A DNA stretch of 64,000 nucleotides from JAPUDQ01 sp964532145 (lineage in GTDB: Bacteria > Patescibacteriota > Saccharimonadia > Saccharimonadales > Saccharimonadaceae), in NCBI GenBank assembly GCA_964532145.1, contig CAZHGM010000001.1:30991-94990 (forward strand), written 5' to 3'. The notes beneath the pieces were generated by a model. That model ran no database searches and had not been told where the DNA came from. It was given only the letters and a program-made list of their open reading frames with translations. Shown piece by piece: positions 15,232 through 25,196 of the stretch (positions are counted from its first letter, which is position 1; each line of letters begins with the position of its first letter). Position numbers and translations under genes: made by a program.

Positions 15232-17925
15232 ATGGGCTCACTAATCGGATTCTTGCTTAATCTTTTACTTCAGTGGTACGTCTGGGTACCCCTCGTTGGA
15301 ATACTTGCATACTACACATGGCGAAACTACAAGGCTGCTGACCATTTAGAAAGCACCTCCGGCGTATTACTCATACTTGAGATCCCAAAGGCAAATGACA
15401 AGCAGGAGTTGGCTGCCGAACAAATGTTTGCCAGTTTACACGGTATTCTACGCGACCGAAAGGAGCTACGTGACAGCGGTGGATGGCAAGAGTATGTCAG
15501 TTTTGAAATTGCTGCCGTCGGCAAGTTGATTAGGTTTTACGTCTGGGTTCCAAAACACCTGCAAAACTTTGTCGAGGGACAGATATATGCCCAATACCCC
15601 ACTGTACAGATTTTTGAAGCAGACGAAGATTATACAAAACGGCATATCGAGCACCCAGTCGTCCATACAGCCGAACTAAGCCTGAGTGACAACGAAGTCC
15701 TGCCCATCAAGACGTTTCAAAGCTTTGAGGTCGACCCGCTCGCCGGCATTACCGCCACACTGGGAAAACTTGAGACCAAAAATGAAGAGGTGTGGATTCA
15801 GGTGATTGCTCGACCGATTGCCGATGATTGGCACAAACGGGCAAGTAGCTATGTTCAGAAAGCGCGAGGCGGAGGGGGGCTGGATATCGACTGGGGATTT
15901 ATGAGCTATTTTGTACGAATTCTGGAGGCGCTCTGGACTCCACCCACCAGCACGGCCAGCGAGTCAAAACCAAAAGAGTTGAGCGAGCGTGAAAAGACAC
16001 GAATTGCTGAGGTCGAGAAAAAATCGACAAAATTAGGCTATCGAGTAAAGATTCGCATCGCCTACCTCGGCGATGAGCAAATCGATGCGAAGCTTCGCAT
16101 GCAAGCAATCGTTGGAACCTTCAAGCAGTTCAATTCCACAAATCTCAACGGGTTCCGCATGACAAACAGTAGCTTCAGGCGTGAAGACCTTGCCCCGTAC
16201 ACCAGTCGTCTATTTATCGATAGGGGATTTATCCTTAACATCGAGGAGCTGGCATCAGTTTATCACCTACCACATACCAGCGTAGAAACGCCAAATATAG
16301 TCTGGGCTAGTACGAAAACCGCTGAGCCACCCTCAAAGCTGCCGGTACTCACCGGCGATGCAGCATACGATGAACAGATTAGCGCGTTCGGGCTGACAAA
16401 TTTCCGAGGCACCAACCAGCAATTCGGACTCTATCGATCTGACCGGTCACGACACGTGTACATCATTGGCCAGACTGGAGCAGGGAAGAGTGGTTTGCTG
16501 GAATTATTCGCACTCAGCGATATTTACCATAACCAAGGCTATGCGATTATCGATCCGCATGGCGACCTGGCGGTTGATAATCTGCGATTTATCCCACAGT
16601 CACGAATCAAAGATGTCGTCTATTTCAACCCTGCAGATACCGCATATCCCCTCGGTTTTAACCCGATGGAAGTACTGGACCCGAACCTCAAAAGCAACAC
16701 AAGCTCGGAGATTATCGGCGTCCTCAAACGTATGTTTGGGGAAAGCTGGGGACCTCGGCTGGAATATATCCTACGCTATACCATCCTGGCGCTGCTTGAC
16801 CACCCTGACACGACGATGCTTGATATTACCCGAATGTTGACCGATAAAAAATTCCGCAAAGAAGTGCTAGCAAGCTGTACTGACACCGTTGTCTTGAATT
16901 TCTGGAACATCGAATTTGCCAGCTGGAACGATAAATTCCAGGCTGAAGCAGTAGCTCCCGTACTTAACAAAGTGGGCGCCTTTACTGCCAACCCGATCAT
17001 CCGCAATATCATCGGTCAAACTCACAGCACTTTCAATATTCGGCAATTAATGGACGAGGGTAAGATACTTATCGTCAACCTGTCCAAAGGCCTTATCGGC
17101 GAGGACAATGCAGGTATCCTGGGGTCATTTATCGTCACGAAAATCCAACTTGCCGCCATGAGTCGGAGCGACATCCCTAATATCGAAGATCGTCGACCTT
17201 TTTACCTCTATGTGGATGAGTTCCAGAACTTTGCAACTGACAGTTTCGCGACAATTCTCTCCGAAGCTCGAAAGTACGGCCTTAATTTAACCGTCGCCAA
17301 CCAATATATCGCACAGATGGGAGATACGGTCCGTGATGCAGTATTCGGGAATGTCGGAAGCATGGTTAGCTTTCGTGTCTCCGCTGATGACGCGCCGTTT
17401 CTTGTAAAGCAATTTGAGCCGCAATTTGAGGCTGCTGACCTGCTTCAAATGCACAACCGCAATTTTATTATCAACATGGTCATCAGGGGAGAGAAAACCC
17501 CGGCATTTAGCGCTACGACACTAGCGCTACCAGATGCACCATCTGATTACCTTGAGTACATCATTGCTCATTCACGCGCTCATTATGCCAGAAGTCGCGA
17601 GGAGGTAGAGCAGGAGATACGACAACGAATCATGCCAGCCCAGCAACCCCCGATGCAACCTGCCATGCCAAAACAGTGGCCTATCCAAGGCGCCAGTCAA
17701 GTACAGCCAGCTGCACCAGCTAAAACCCCCTCCAGTACTCAGCCGTCACCCGAGCCAGCATCGTCGGATGCACCAGCCCCGAAAAAACGTCGTCGTTCGC
17801 GAAGCCGCAAAAAATCTACTACAGGTCAATCTCAAACCTCATCATCAACGCCGTCACAAGCTTCAGATTCAGCCCCAAAGCCCGCTGCGCCAGCAGGCAA
17901 CGATCACGAACTCCGTCTCCGCTGA
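15232..17925 (+). CDS. TraG/VirD4-like type IV secretion or conjugation ATPase
   Basis: An 897-residue P-loop ATPase. An N-terminal membrane helix (LIGFLLNLLLQWYVWVPLVG) is followed by about 380 residues of periplasmic or adapter domain, the Walker A GQTGAGKS (413-420), IIDPHGDLAVD, and a Walker B-like YVDEFQNF near residue 660, the signature of TraG/TraD/VirD4 coupling proteins. The last 120 residues are Pro/Ser/Gln-rich and contain a basic block (KKRRRSRSRKK). A start at 15226 would add two residues; 15232 fits better with the GACAAT box at 15216-15221. No other secretion gene is adjacent. Likely role is DNA or protein translocation, or pilus-linked uptake; substrate unknown. Confidence 0.85.
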   Translation: MGSLIGFLLNLLLQWYVWVPLVGILAYYTWRNYKAADHLESTSGVLLILEIPKANDKQELAAEQMFASLHGILRDRKELRDSGGWQEYVSFEIAAVGKLIRFYVWVPKHLQNFVEGQIYAQYPTVQIFEADEDYTKRHIEHPVVHTAELSLSDNEVLPIKTFQSFEVDPLAGITATLGKLETKNEEVWIQVIARPIADDWHKRASSYVQKARGGGGLDIDWGFMSYFVRILEALWTPPTSTASESKPKELSEREKTRIAEVEKKSTKLGYRVKIRIAYLGDEQIDAKLRMQAIVGTFKQFNSTNLNGFRMTNSSFRREDLAPYTSRLFIDRGFILNIEELASVYHLPHTSVETPNIVWASTKTAEPPSKLPVLTGDAAYDEQISAFGLTNFRGTNQQFGLYRSDRSRHVYIIGQTGAGKSGLLELFALSDIYHNQGYAIIDPHGDLAVDNLRFIPQSRIKDVVYFNPADTAYPLGFNPMEVLDPNLKSNTSSEIIGVLKRMFGESWGPRLEYILRYTILALLDHPDTTMLDITRMLTDKKFRKEVLASCTDTVVLNFWNIEFASWNDKFQAEAVAPVLNKVGAFTANPIIRNIIGQTHSTFNIRQLMDEGKILIVNLSKGLIGEDNAGILGSFIVTKIQLAAMSRSDIPNIEDRRPFYLYVDEFQNFATDSFATILSEARKYGLNLTVANQYIAQMGDTVRDAVFGNVGSMVSFRVSADDAPFLVKQFEPQFEAADLLQMHNRNFIINMVIRGEKTPAFSATTLALPDAPSDYLEYIIAHSRAHYARSREEVEQEIRQRIMPAQQPPMQPAMPKQWPIQGASQVQPAAPAKTPSSTQPSPEPASSDAPAPKKRRRSRSRKKSTTGQSQTSSSTPSQASDSAPKPAAPAGNDHELRLR

Positions 17926-18553
17926 TGTATATGACGCGGCGTACAAAATATCAGAACAAATATAGAACATTATGCGCTATGGTGTATCTGAAGTCTACAG
18001 CAAGTAACATGTCATATCAACAAGTAACATATGGTCTCAAAACAGAAGCGGGCAAGTCAAAATTTTTATAACGAGGTGAGAAAATCAACGCGTATATAGA
18101 AGCAAACCGTGGAAGGAATATGCCTAATGTGAATATTATTATCGTGTCGCACAATATATCTTTTACGACTAATGAATACTGTACAGAATCTGGTCTTGTA
18201 TACGTCCTTTTAGTCTCTTCGACAGGGGACATTAGCGGCAGATTGCCATGGCTACGCCACTAATGTCCCCGCAACTGCGTTACCGCTTCTGCCCTCATAT
18301 ATATATCGCGCTCTATCAGCGTGTGTTGTCGTACATATCTAACAGATGTTGTTGTTTTTGTATGACTTTGTTGTTAAAATTTGACTTTTCCACAATATGA
18401 TTTTACGTCCCTGCTATTCCCTCCTATATTTGCTTTTTTCGATTTTTGTATTTTTGTATAGTTTTTTCCAATCGAAACTATCTCAGATTATTGAACAAAA
18501 ATAGAACATTTCATAAAAGAGAGTAGGTAGCATGTCTTGTAATACCCTGCTTT
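17926..18553. other. Gene-free region with direct repeats and a strong hairpin
   Basis: This is the longest stretch without a credible gene. It is bracketed by two near-identical 18-mers, GAACAAATATAGAACATT (17954-17971) and GAACAAAAATAGAACATT (18493-18510), each a double GAACA with 11-nt spacing. CAAGTAACAT occurs at 18001 and 18021 (20-bp period). A hairpin lies at 18225-18270 and T-rich tracts at 18405-18475. The short frames here lack support. It could hold a regulatory RNA, regulator binding sites or the scar of an excised element. Confidence 0.5.
18225..18270. repeat. Strong hairpin in the gene-free region
   Basis: The perfect 11-bp stem GGGGACATTAG (18225-18235) / CTAATGTCCCC (18260-18270) is extended by GGC/GCC, and the apex contains the palindrome GCCATGGC (18245-18252). 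No U tract follows on either strand, so it is not an obvious terminator. Confidence 0.7.
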
Positions 18554-19465
18554 CTACTCGGTGTAATACGCTTTCCCCTCAACGCGAAGATCAAGGTACT
18601 GTGGTACAATGCCCTGCTGTTCAACAGCCCCAAGCGCACTACGTAAATCGGCCACCTGTCGAGAAGGCTCCCGATCGACGTGCAGCTTTACCCGGTATGG
18701 GCGGTCTTTTAACGTAATATCGATTTCCTTCAGAAGCCCCGGTGGCAATATCACCTCCTGGACTTCACCGAGAGACATTGCTTTTACTTGGGCTACCACT
18801 TGACCAATAAACTGCATGGTACGCCTTGAAGCAACTTGTTGCGCCTCAACAGGCAGCCCCGACTCATCTTTTATTGACACAAGTTCACGAGGAACAAATT
18901 CGGCGTGCTCAAACGCAATACCGTCCTTGTCAACATAGTAGAGCTTGGCGCCAAGCTGCCATTTTGCCACAGGAACACGTTCGGTAGTTGACAAACTATG
19001 TTGTGCAAACCCGGTATCGCCCCGTACCTCAATAGCCGATAGCTCCGGCGAATCATGCCTCATCACAGCCAGTAGCATCGACTGGTCTAAAAACGGTGCC
19101 AGTCGCTCGAGGGGATGAGCGTTTAGGTACGTATCAACCTGAGTGGTATAGCGGCGTGACGCCGCATCGGTAGGCTGGATAGTAACAATGAGACTGTCAA
19201 TGAGCCATACACAGCCGCCGACAGCAACAAGACATATGGCCAGTAGCCGTCCGATCCTCCGACGGTGCCCACGGAGCTCATGCTCTTCAAGCCGTGATGA
19301 CTTAAGATGTGAGGTTGATTCAACAGCCGATACAATCCGAGATGATACGCTGCCGGTAAGTGTTCGGCTTCGGCGGAATAGTGCTTCGCCAGCATTAGCG
19401 GCATCAAACCGCGGTGTTCTCGTTTGATGGCCTTGTGACCGTTGTCGACGCGAGCTAAATGACAT
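18554..19465 (-). CDS. ftsQ: FtsQ/DivIB-like division protein
   Basis: 303 residues: a basic cytoplasmic tail of about 75 residues, one membrane helix (ICLVAVGGCVWLIDSLIV), and an extracytoplasmic part that starts with a POTRA-like region and ends in a beta-rich domain (YRVKLHVDREPSRQVADLR). Position directly after murG, as in many dcw clusters, supports FtsQ, which recruits FtsB/FtsL and regulates septal wall synthesis. The ATG overlaps the murG end region and has an AAGGA site. Sequence conservation of this family is low, so the call depends on topology and place. Confidence 0.75.
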   Translation of the reverse strand: MSFSSRRQRSQGHQTRTPRFDAANAGEALFRRSRTLTGSVSSRIVSAVESTSHLKSSRLEEHELRGHRRRIGRLLAICLVAVGGCVWLIDSLIVTIQPTDAASRRYTTQVDTYLNAHPLERLAPFLDQSMLLAVMRHDSPELSAIEVRGDTGFAQHSLSTTERVPVAKWQLGAKLYYVDKDGIAFEHAEFVPRELVSIKDESGLPVEAQQVASRRTMQFIGQVVAQVKAMSLGEVQEVILPPGLLKEIDITLKDRPYRVKLHVDREPSRQVADLRSALGAVEQQGIVPQYLDLRVEGKAYYTE

Positions 19466-19466
19466 A

Positions 19467-20615
19467 CTATTCCTTATACACTTTCATTATCATCATAGCA
19501 ACGTCTCTTGAGGCATGTGGTTTTGCGAATTGATGTAAATTATGCGACAACTCTTTTTGTCGCTGAGTATCGTGTATCAACGAAATGATAGCCCGACCAA
19601 GCTCATCCCCCTCTGCTATCATCTGGTCAGTGAGTACGACAGCAGCGTCAACACCCCTGTAAACTGCAGCATTTTTTACCTGGTCGCCTAAGTGAGCTGC
19701 AGGTATGACAATCGCGGGTTTAGCGAGGCCCGCCAGCTCCTGCAAAAATGTCGCGCTTGCTCGACTCACTACGACATCTGCTGCACCCAACACATCATGC
19801 ATATTTTCAAATACAAATGGTACTGCCTGATAGTGAGGATGATCTGGTACTCGAGCGGCCACCGATTCATAGTGAGCCTTGCCCGTGACGTGATAGACCT
19901 GCGCACCCGAGGCGACCACCGCATTGCCGCAGTGCACCATAGCTTCATTAATAGATTTCGCACCCAGCCCCCCGCCAGTCACGACAACAAGCGGGGCCGT
20001 TACGTCAATCACCCCGATCGCGTCACGAGCACGTCGGATATCATGAGCAGAAAAAGGGTGAAAGACATCTTTCACGGGCACTCCGACATAGCGCGTCTTA
20101 TGAGGATCATAGTTATAGTTCTCAACAGGAGAGCCCGTCCCGATACTGCGCGCAAAGCGAGCCAGTACACGGTTCGTCAGTCCTGGTCGGGTATCAGAAT
20201 CATGTATCACGATAGGTATACGCAGCAATACGGCAGCAATTCCAAGCGGTAAACATACATAACCACCTTTAGCAAATACGATATCCGGACGATTTCGCAA
20301 CAATAGCCATACACTTTGCATAAACCCCATCACAATATAGCCAATGTCACGGAGGTTAAACAGAATCGTCCTCACATCGCCTAGCCGCTGTAGCCACGTC
20401 TCACCGTGGTATCGCCGTAACTTACCAGCAGCAATTGTTGTGACACTCACAGGCACGTTCGCATGATGCATTAGTCCCCGTGATTGCGACTCGAATGCTT
20501 TATCACAAACAAACTGGACCTCAACGCTATTGTCAAGCTTCGCGAGTTCATTGATAACGGCGAGTACGGGTGTAACGTGACCCCCCGACCCCCCGCCGAC
20601 TGCTAGTAGCTTCAT
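19467..20615 (-). CDS. murG: UDP-GlcNAc:lipid I GlcNAc transferase MurG
   Basis: MurG makes lipid II on the inner face of the membrane. The N-terminal GGGSGGHVTP loop, FAKGGYVCLP, and the C-terminal donor-site motifs VTGGGLGAKSIN and SRASATFLQELAGLAKPAIVIP are intact. 382 residues, normal length. The ATG at 20615 is fixed by the GGGSGGH motif at the start; consequently the gene overlaps the end of ftsW by 68 bp, which is unusually long and suggests tight translational coupling. Confidence 0.96.
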   Translation of the reverse strand: MKLLAVGGGSGGHVTPVLAVINELAKLDNSVEVQFVCDKAFESQSRGLMHHANVPVSVTTIAAGKLRRYHGETWLQRLGDVRTILFNLRDIGYIVMGFMQSVWLLLRNRPDIVFAKGGYVCLPLGIAAVLLRIPIVIHDSDTRPGLTNRVLARFARSIGTGSPVENYNYDPHKTRYVGVPVKDVFHPFSAHDIRRARDAIGVIDVTAPLVVVTGGGLGAKSINEAMVHCGNAVVASGAQVYHVTGKAHYESVAARVPDHPHYQAVPFVFENMHDVLGAADVVVSRASATFLQELAGLAKPAIVIPAAHLGDQVKNAAVYRGVDAAVVLTDQMIAEGDELGRAIISLIHDTQRQKELSHNLHQFAKPHASRDVAMMIMKVYKE

Positions 20616-21828
20616 GACTACTCCCTTGTGTTAGGATTTGATATGACGTAAAACGCGACACATGGTACACGACACCAAGTGCTGCCATCATAAACAGTAA
20701 GCTGGTACCGCCAAAACTCAGAAACGGTAGCGTGACACCAGTCAGTGGCATGACTCCTGTCATAGCGCCAATATTAACGACGACATGCGTCCCCAGCCAA
20801 CCAAACACACCGGCGCACAGTAACCGCATCATAGGATCACTGAGCCGCTCAGATACGCGCATAATACGCATCAGGAGCGCAGCAAATAACCCAATAATGA
20901 TGACGAGTCCCACAAACCCAAAAATTTCTCCTAGCACAGCAAATATTGAGTCGTTCAGTGCCTCAGGCAAATACCCGAAGGCTTGCACGCCGTTTCCCAG
21001 CCCTCTACCAAAAAGCCCACCGCTGCCTATCGCCAGCTTAGCCATATCGATATGGTAACTATTTGAGTCACTCCCACCGCCTGCGCCCAGGAATGTCACA
21101 ATACGTTCCATACGATGAGGCGACAGTATAACAAACAGGACACCCAGTCCGGCAATTGCCGCTCCACTCACTGCTAGTAACCGAGTTGACACGCCAGATA
21201 CGATGACCATCGCAAGCATTATTCCAAGCATCGTCAAGCCAGTACCCATATCTTTTTGTAGCCCAATAACGAAAAACATCGCCACCGCGACCAAAATAGC
21301 AATCGGCACCATCGTATCATTTGCGTGATTAATCGTGCCTTGTTGGATGCGCCTCCCTAAGAATGCCGCTCCAAAAATAAGTAACGCAAACTTCAAAAAC
21401 TCCGCGGGCTGAAACGACACAATACCAAAGTTAAACCAGCGACACGCGCCGTTAAAACACATTGCAGGAGGGATCGATAACAACCCAAGCAGTGCTAGCA
21501 TTGCACAAACCACCAACGCGCTCATAACGAGCGGGCCTGCAAAACGGCGCCACATTTGAAGTGGCACAATACTTCCAACAAAAAACGTTCCTGCCCCCAA
21601 AAGAAGATAGATGATCTGTTTGAGCATATAGTGGCCTTGGTCCAAACTACCACCGTCAGCATTAATGCGGTGGATTTGATACGGCGAGATTGCAAATAGC
21701 ACGACAAGCCCGATAAGTACCAGTAAACCCATAAACAATATCAGCTGGTGATCCGGTCGGTGACGTCGTGAAGCAGTAGCCGCCACACGACTCTGCCCTA
21801 CCCGTGATCGTCGCATGCTGCCTGGCAT
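20548..21828 (-). CDS. ftsW: FtsW/RodA-family lipid II polymerase
   Basis: SEDS-family glycosyltransferase of 426 residues with about ten hydrophobic helices. Conserved segments include FQPAEFLKFALLIF, QKDMGTGLTM, LNDSIFAVLGEIFGF and LPFLSFGGTSLLF. A basic N-terminal tail precedes helix 1 and a 30-residue Ser/Arg-rich tail follows the last helix; that tail is the part overlapping murG. Together with the adjacent PBP it should polymerise septal glycan. FtsW rather than RodA is inferred from the dcw context. Confidence 0.93.
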   Translation of the reverse strand: MPGSMRRSRVGQSRVAATASRRHRPDHQLILFMGLLVLIGLVVLFAISPYQIHRINADGGSLDQGHYMLKQIIYLLLGAGTFFVGSIVPLQMWRRFAGPLVMSALVVCAMLALLGLLSIPPAMCFNGACRWFNFGIVSFQPAEFLKFALLIFGAAFLGRRIQQGTINHANDTMVPIAILVAVAMFFVIGLQKDMGTGLTMLGIMLAMVIVSGVSTRLLAVSGAAIAGLGVLFVILSPHRMERIVTFLGAGGGSDSNSYHIDMAKLAIGSGGLFGRGLGNGVQAFGYLPEALNDSIFAVLGEIFGFVGLVIIIGLFAALLMRIMRVSERLSDPMMRLLCAGVFGWLGTHVVVNIGAMTGVMPLTGVTLPFLSFGGTSLLFMMAALGVVYHVSRFTSYQILTQGSSHEATSSRRGVGGSRYTRTRRYQ

Positions 21829-21832
21829 CGAC

Positions 21833-22876
21833 TTATATATACCCTCCTGCCAGCGCTATTAGTAGCCCAATAAACGCCGTGACATTCGAAATAATCCAGA
21901 ATCTCATCGTCACCTTTGACTCTGGCCAACCTTTAGCTTCAAGATGATGGTGTATCGGCGCAGACACGAATATTTTACGGTGGAAGAGCTTTTTGCTCAT
22001 GATCTGCAGTGCACTTGAACTGATTTCCACCACGAACATTGCACCAATAATTGGCAAGAGGAAAATTGTATTCGTCAGCATTGCCACTACACCAAGTGCC
22101 GTTCCGAGCGCAAAGCTACCAACATCCCCCATGAAAAAACGCGCCGGATGAACATTAAACCATACATAGCTGAGCAGCGTCCCGAGCACCGTGAAACAAA
22201 ACCCTGCGATACCAATGTTACCCTGCAGAAGAGCGATCATTGCAAATGCCATATAGGCCGACGCAAGCATGCCGCCCGCCAATCCGTCGAGACCGTCGCT
22301 GATATTCACAGCATTGCTTGTGCTAACGACCGCCAGTATAAACAGCGGCACGATTAGCCATCCAATATCAAGTGGATGGCCTACGAATGGAAACTGTACG
22401 GCCGTATAATTGTCGAGCTTGACATAGAAAAACCATGCGCCGACCGTTGCTACCGCTGTAATCATCACAAATTTTATCCCGGATCGCAGTCCGGCGACGC
22501 CAAGCTGTTTGCCGCGGATGTTAATAATATCATCGATAAGACCGACGAGGCCGCCCCCTACCAGTGCAGCCAGTGGGAGCCACGTCTGCTCGCGATCCCA
22601 GTTAAACAACACCGTTATCACCGTCACGGCAATGACGATAATGAGTCCTGCCATCGTGGGAATGTTACGAGTGAATTTCGCAGCATGTAGTTTCGTAAAC
22701 ACTTCGAGCGCCTCGCCTGTCGTACTGGTATCACGCTGCCGCTTCCACAGTCGGTAGCGGTATGCCAGATACGTATAGACTGGTGTCATAGCAACAGACA
22801 GTATCAGCGCCCCGAGCGCAAGTGAAACTGCAAAAATGAGTGAGGTTGATAATTGTGATATCGTAATTTCTTGCAT
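21833..22876 (-). CDS. mraY: Phospho-MurNAc-pentapeptide transferase MraY
   Basis: MraY transfers phospho-MurNAc-pentapeptide to undecaprenyl phosphate to make lipid I. The 347-residue membrane protein shows the family signatures PTMAGL, GLIDD, NAVNISDGLDGLAGG (catalytic Asp region), FMGDVGS and APIHHHLEAKGW. It begins right after the PBP stop with an AGGGG site and ends 4 nt before ftsW, so it is inside the operon. Confidence 0.97.
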   Translation of the reverse strand: MQEITISQLSTSLIFAVSLALGALILSVAMTPVYTYLAYRYRLWKRQRDTSTTGEALEVFTKLHAAKFTRNIPTMAGLIIVIAVTVITVLFNWDREQTWLPLAALVGGGLVGLIDDIINIRGKQLGVAGLRSGIKFVMITAVATVGAWFFYVKLDNYTAVQFPFVGHPLDIGWLIVPLFILAVVSTSNAVNISDGLDGLAGGMLASAYMAFAMIALLQGNIGIAGFCFTVLGTLLSYVWFNVHPARFFMGDVGSFALGTALGVVAMLTNTIFLLPIIGAMFVVEISSSALQIMSKKLFHRKIFVSAPIHHHLEAKGWPESKVTMRFWIISNVTAFIGLLIALAGGYI

Positions 22877-22878
22877 AC

Positions 22879-24636
22879 TTACCCCTGTGGTTGTAACCGT
22901 AAATAATCGATCATCCAGCTATTCATGTCATTGAAAATCGGTCCTGCCGCGGTGGTGCCTTCATAGCCGCCAATTTTTGCGTCATCGACTTTAACCATTA
23001 TGACATACCTCGGACTGTCAACGCCGCCAAATCCGAGATATGAGCCGATGGAGTTCTCGCTTGAATATTCGCCTGTTGTCCGGTCAATTACCTGGCTGGT
23101 GCCCGTTTTGCCGCCGATCATATAACCCTCGCGGTCATATTTGCCGAAAAATCCTGTCTTTCTCCCCTGCCAAATGAGCTCTCTGGCCGCCGCCGACGCT
23201 TCTTTGGACAGCACTTTGTCGTTCACGACTACTGGTTCTTTGGCTGTCATGCCGCCATCGTCGCGCCGGATGCCTGCAACCAAACGTGGCTGATAATACA
23301 CGCCGCCGTTAATCTCGGCCGAAAATGCCGCTGCAGTCTGTATCATGGTGACGTCCATGCCTTGCCCGAATGCCATGTTGGCGTATCGAACGTTATTACC
23401 CTCCGCTTCATCTGGACGGATCACAATACCAGGGCTTTCTCCCGCTTGTTCGATGCCTGTTAGCATGCCAAATCGGTAGCGATCATGAAAATACTGGTAC
23501 ATTGTATCGCGCGCCGTCCGGTTTATACTTCCTCCGCCCATTTGCTTCACAATATGAACGACGCCCGTGTTGAGCGAGTAACGCAACGTATCAAGCATAG
23601 TCGCTACGGCTGCTTTCGGGTCTTCTTCGACATTGCAAATTCGCCGGTCGTCCACTTGTGTGCAGCCTGATGAGTCATTAAATGTGCTGTTTGAAGTCAC
23701 TGACCCGCTATCGAGGCCCGCCCCCATCGTTAACGCTTTAATAACTGATCCATTTTCATACGGTGCTGACACGATGCCATTCTGAAACACCGAATAATCT
23801 TCGACTTTGTTGTATTGCCCCGGATCATAGGTGGGATAATTCGCCATCGCAAGCACTGCGCCATTATTCGGGTCCATGACGATCATACTGCCTTTCGTGG
23901 CATGCGCGCGATCCAAGCCGGATTTGAGCACCGCCTCAGCTTGCAACTGAACTGAACGATCAAGTGTCAGGACGATATCGTCGCCATTTACGGCCGGTGT
24001 ATTCACATCGTTGGTGCCAATTGTCAGTGGAATCTTTCGCACATCCGTTACCGTCTCAAGTAACCCTGCCTTTCCCTTCAGCCGATTATTGAGCGCGCCC
24101 TCGATGCCATATTGGCCATTGCCCTCGCTATCGAGATATCCGAGTGTCTGCGCCGCTAGGTTACCCTCAGGGTACACCCGATGATTTGTTTGCTGCAGCC
24201 CGATGCCAGCGAGTTGCTGTTTCTGGATGAGCTCTGCCTGCTGCTGCGAAACATTTCGTGCCAGCACACGATACCGGATCGTGCCGTTATTGTCTTTCAG
24301 GAGAGCATCGATATCACCATTGAGCTCACCGCCTATTATTTTCATCAAAGCAGTCCGCGTCTCAGCAGGATTTTTTACATCTGACGGGTCTGCGAATACC
24401 GTGTAGACACGTTCATTCAACACAAGCGGCACCAGATCGTTACCATCTCGTACATAGAGCTGGCCCCGTGTGGGTTGAATGCTAAGCGGCTGCACCTGTA
24501 CTTTATTCGCTTCACTCACATAATAGTCATGCTGTATCACCTGCAAGTAAAAGAGCCTCACGATAAACAAACTAAGCACAAATAAAAGCCCCCATATGAG
24601 AAGCTCTGATCGGCTGCGCGTGCGGTGAGACTCCAT
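22879..24636 (-). CDS. ftsI: Class B penicillin-binding protein (FtsI/PBP2 type)
   Basis: Septal transpeptidase of 585 residues: short cytoplasmic tail, one membrane helix (LLFVLSLFIVRLFYLQVI), a non-catalytic dimerisation domain (QPTRGQLYVRDG), then the transpeptidase domain with SAPYENGSVIKALT (S-x-x-K-like in GSVIK), YSLNTG (SxN) and GGKTGTSQV (KTG). The SxxK Ser context reads NGSVIK where most have GSTFK. It is coupled to ftsL upstream (TAG overlaps the region of its ATG) and mraY downstream. Confidence 0.94.
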   Translation of the reverse strand: MESHRTRSRSELLIWGLLFVLSLFIVRLFYLQVIQHDYYVSEANKVQVQPLSIQPTRGQLYVRDGNDLVPLVLNERVYTVFADPSDVKNPAETRTALMKIIGGELNGDIDALLKDNNGTIRYRVLARNVSQQQAELIQKQQLAGIGLQQTNHRVYPEGNLAAQTLGYLDSEGNGQYGIEGALNNRLKGKAGLLETVTDVRKIPLTIGTNDVNTPAVNGDDIVLTLDRSVQLQAEAVLKSGLDRAHATKGSMIVMDPNNGAVLAMANYPTYDPGQYNKVEDYSVFQNGIVSAPYENGSVIKALTMGAGLDSGSVTSNSTFNDSSGCTQVDDRRICNVEEDPKAAVATMLDTLRYSLNTGVVHIVKQMGGGSINRTARDTMYQYFHDRYRFGMLTGIEQAGESPGIVIRPDEAEGNNVRYANMAFGQGMDVTMIQTAAAFSAEINGGVYYQPRLVAGIRRDDGGMTAKEPVVVNDKVLSKEASAAARELIWQGRKTGFFGKYDREGYMIGGKTGTSQVIDRTTGEYSSENSIGSYLGFGGVDSPRYVIMVKVDDAKIGGYEGTTAAGPIFNDMNSWMIDYLRLQPQG

Positions 24637-24637
24637 A

Positions 24638-24997
24638 CTAGTTTTGTGTGTAATTTACTTGTTCTGGTCGTGGCATTGCTTTGGCGACATCGCTGTTCTC
24701 AACCGTCTTTAAGGCTGAGAGTCTGGCGTTTTGATTCGTCAGCTCCTCTTTTTGAACACTGAGTGATTCCAGCTTTTGCTCAAGACTATTTATATCATAC
24801 CCGTAACTACTCGTTTTTGTCACTTGCGTCAGGTAGATAAGCCCTAGTACCGCAATCATTAACGCAACCAAAATCGTATGTGAAATTGGCCCTAGTGATA
24901 CAGCAGGGGCAAAACTTGTGATGTTTTGGTTACGCCGCCACATCCGTTGTTGACGAGCAGAAAAATCCTGGCTCGTTGCTCTGTAGTAGTGAGACAT
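24638..24997 (-). CDS. ftsL: Small single-helix protein, FtsL-like
   Basis: 119 residues: basic N-terminal tail, one membrane helix (ISHTILVALMIAVLGLIYLT), then a coiled coil of about 45 residues (INSLEQKLESLSVQKEELTNQNARLSALK, heptad pattern). Topology, size and position between rsmH and the PBP fit FtsL. Sequence alone would not identify it. The 199 bp upstream, toward rsmH, carry only a 19-codon frame and inverted repeats, not a clear gene. Confidence 0.7.
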   Translation of the reverse strand: MSHYYRATSQDFSARQQRMWRRNQNITSFAPAVSLGPISHTILVALMIAVLGLIYLTQVTKTSSYGYDINSLEQKLESLSVQKEELTNQNARLSALKTVENSDVAKAMPRPEQVNYTQN

Positions 24998-25196
24998 GTG
25001 GTGCTATCTCTTTTTGTTTTATGGTTAGTATTTTTGTTGTGCCACACGCTGCACCGCCGCCCGCAAATGCAAACGGCAGTGAGTGTGCGTGATGGTCCGT
25101 AGCCCGATTGAGCGCTATCAGCGGTGATTAACCGTGATGCGAACCGCTCGGGACTTATTGACTATTTTGATTGGCATAGTCGTTACCCTTTTTGTT

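Noticed and set aside
18017..18232. 71-codon minus-strand frame in the gene-free region
   Set aside because: No promoter or ribosome site, composition unlike the neighbours, and it ends in the hairpin; probably chance.
25018..25180. 19-codon leader peptide between rsmH and ftsL
   Set aside because: It has an ATG and a weak GGG site but no clear attenuator; too little to call.
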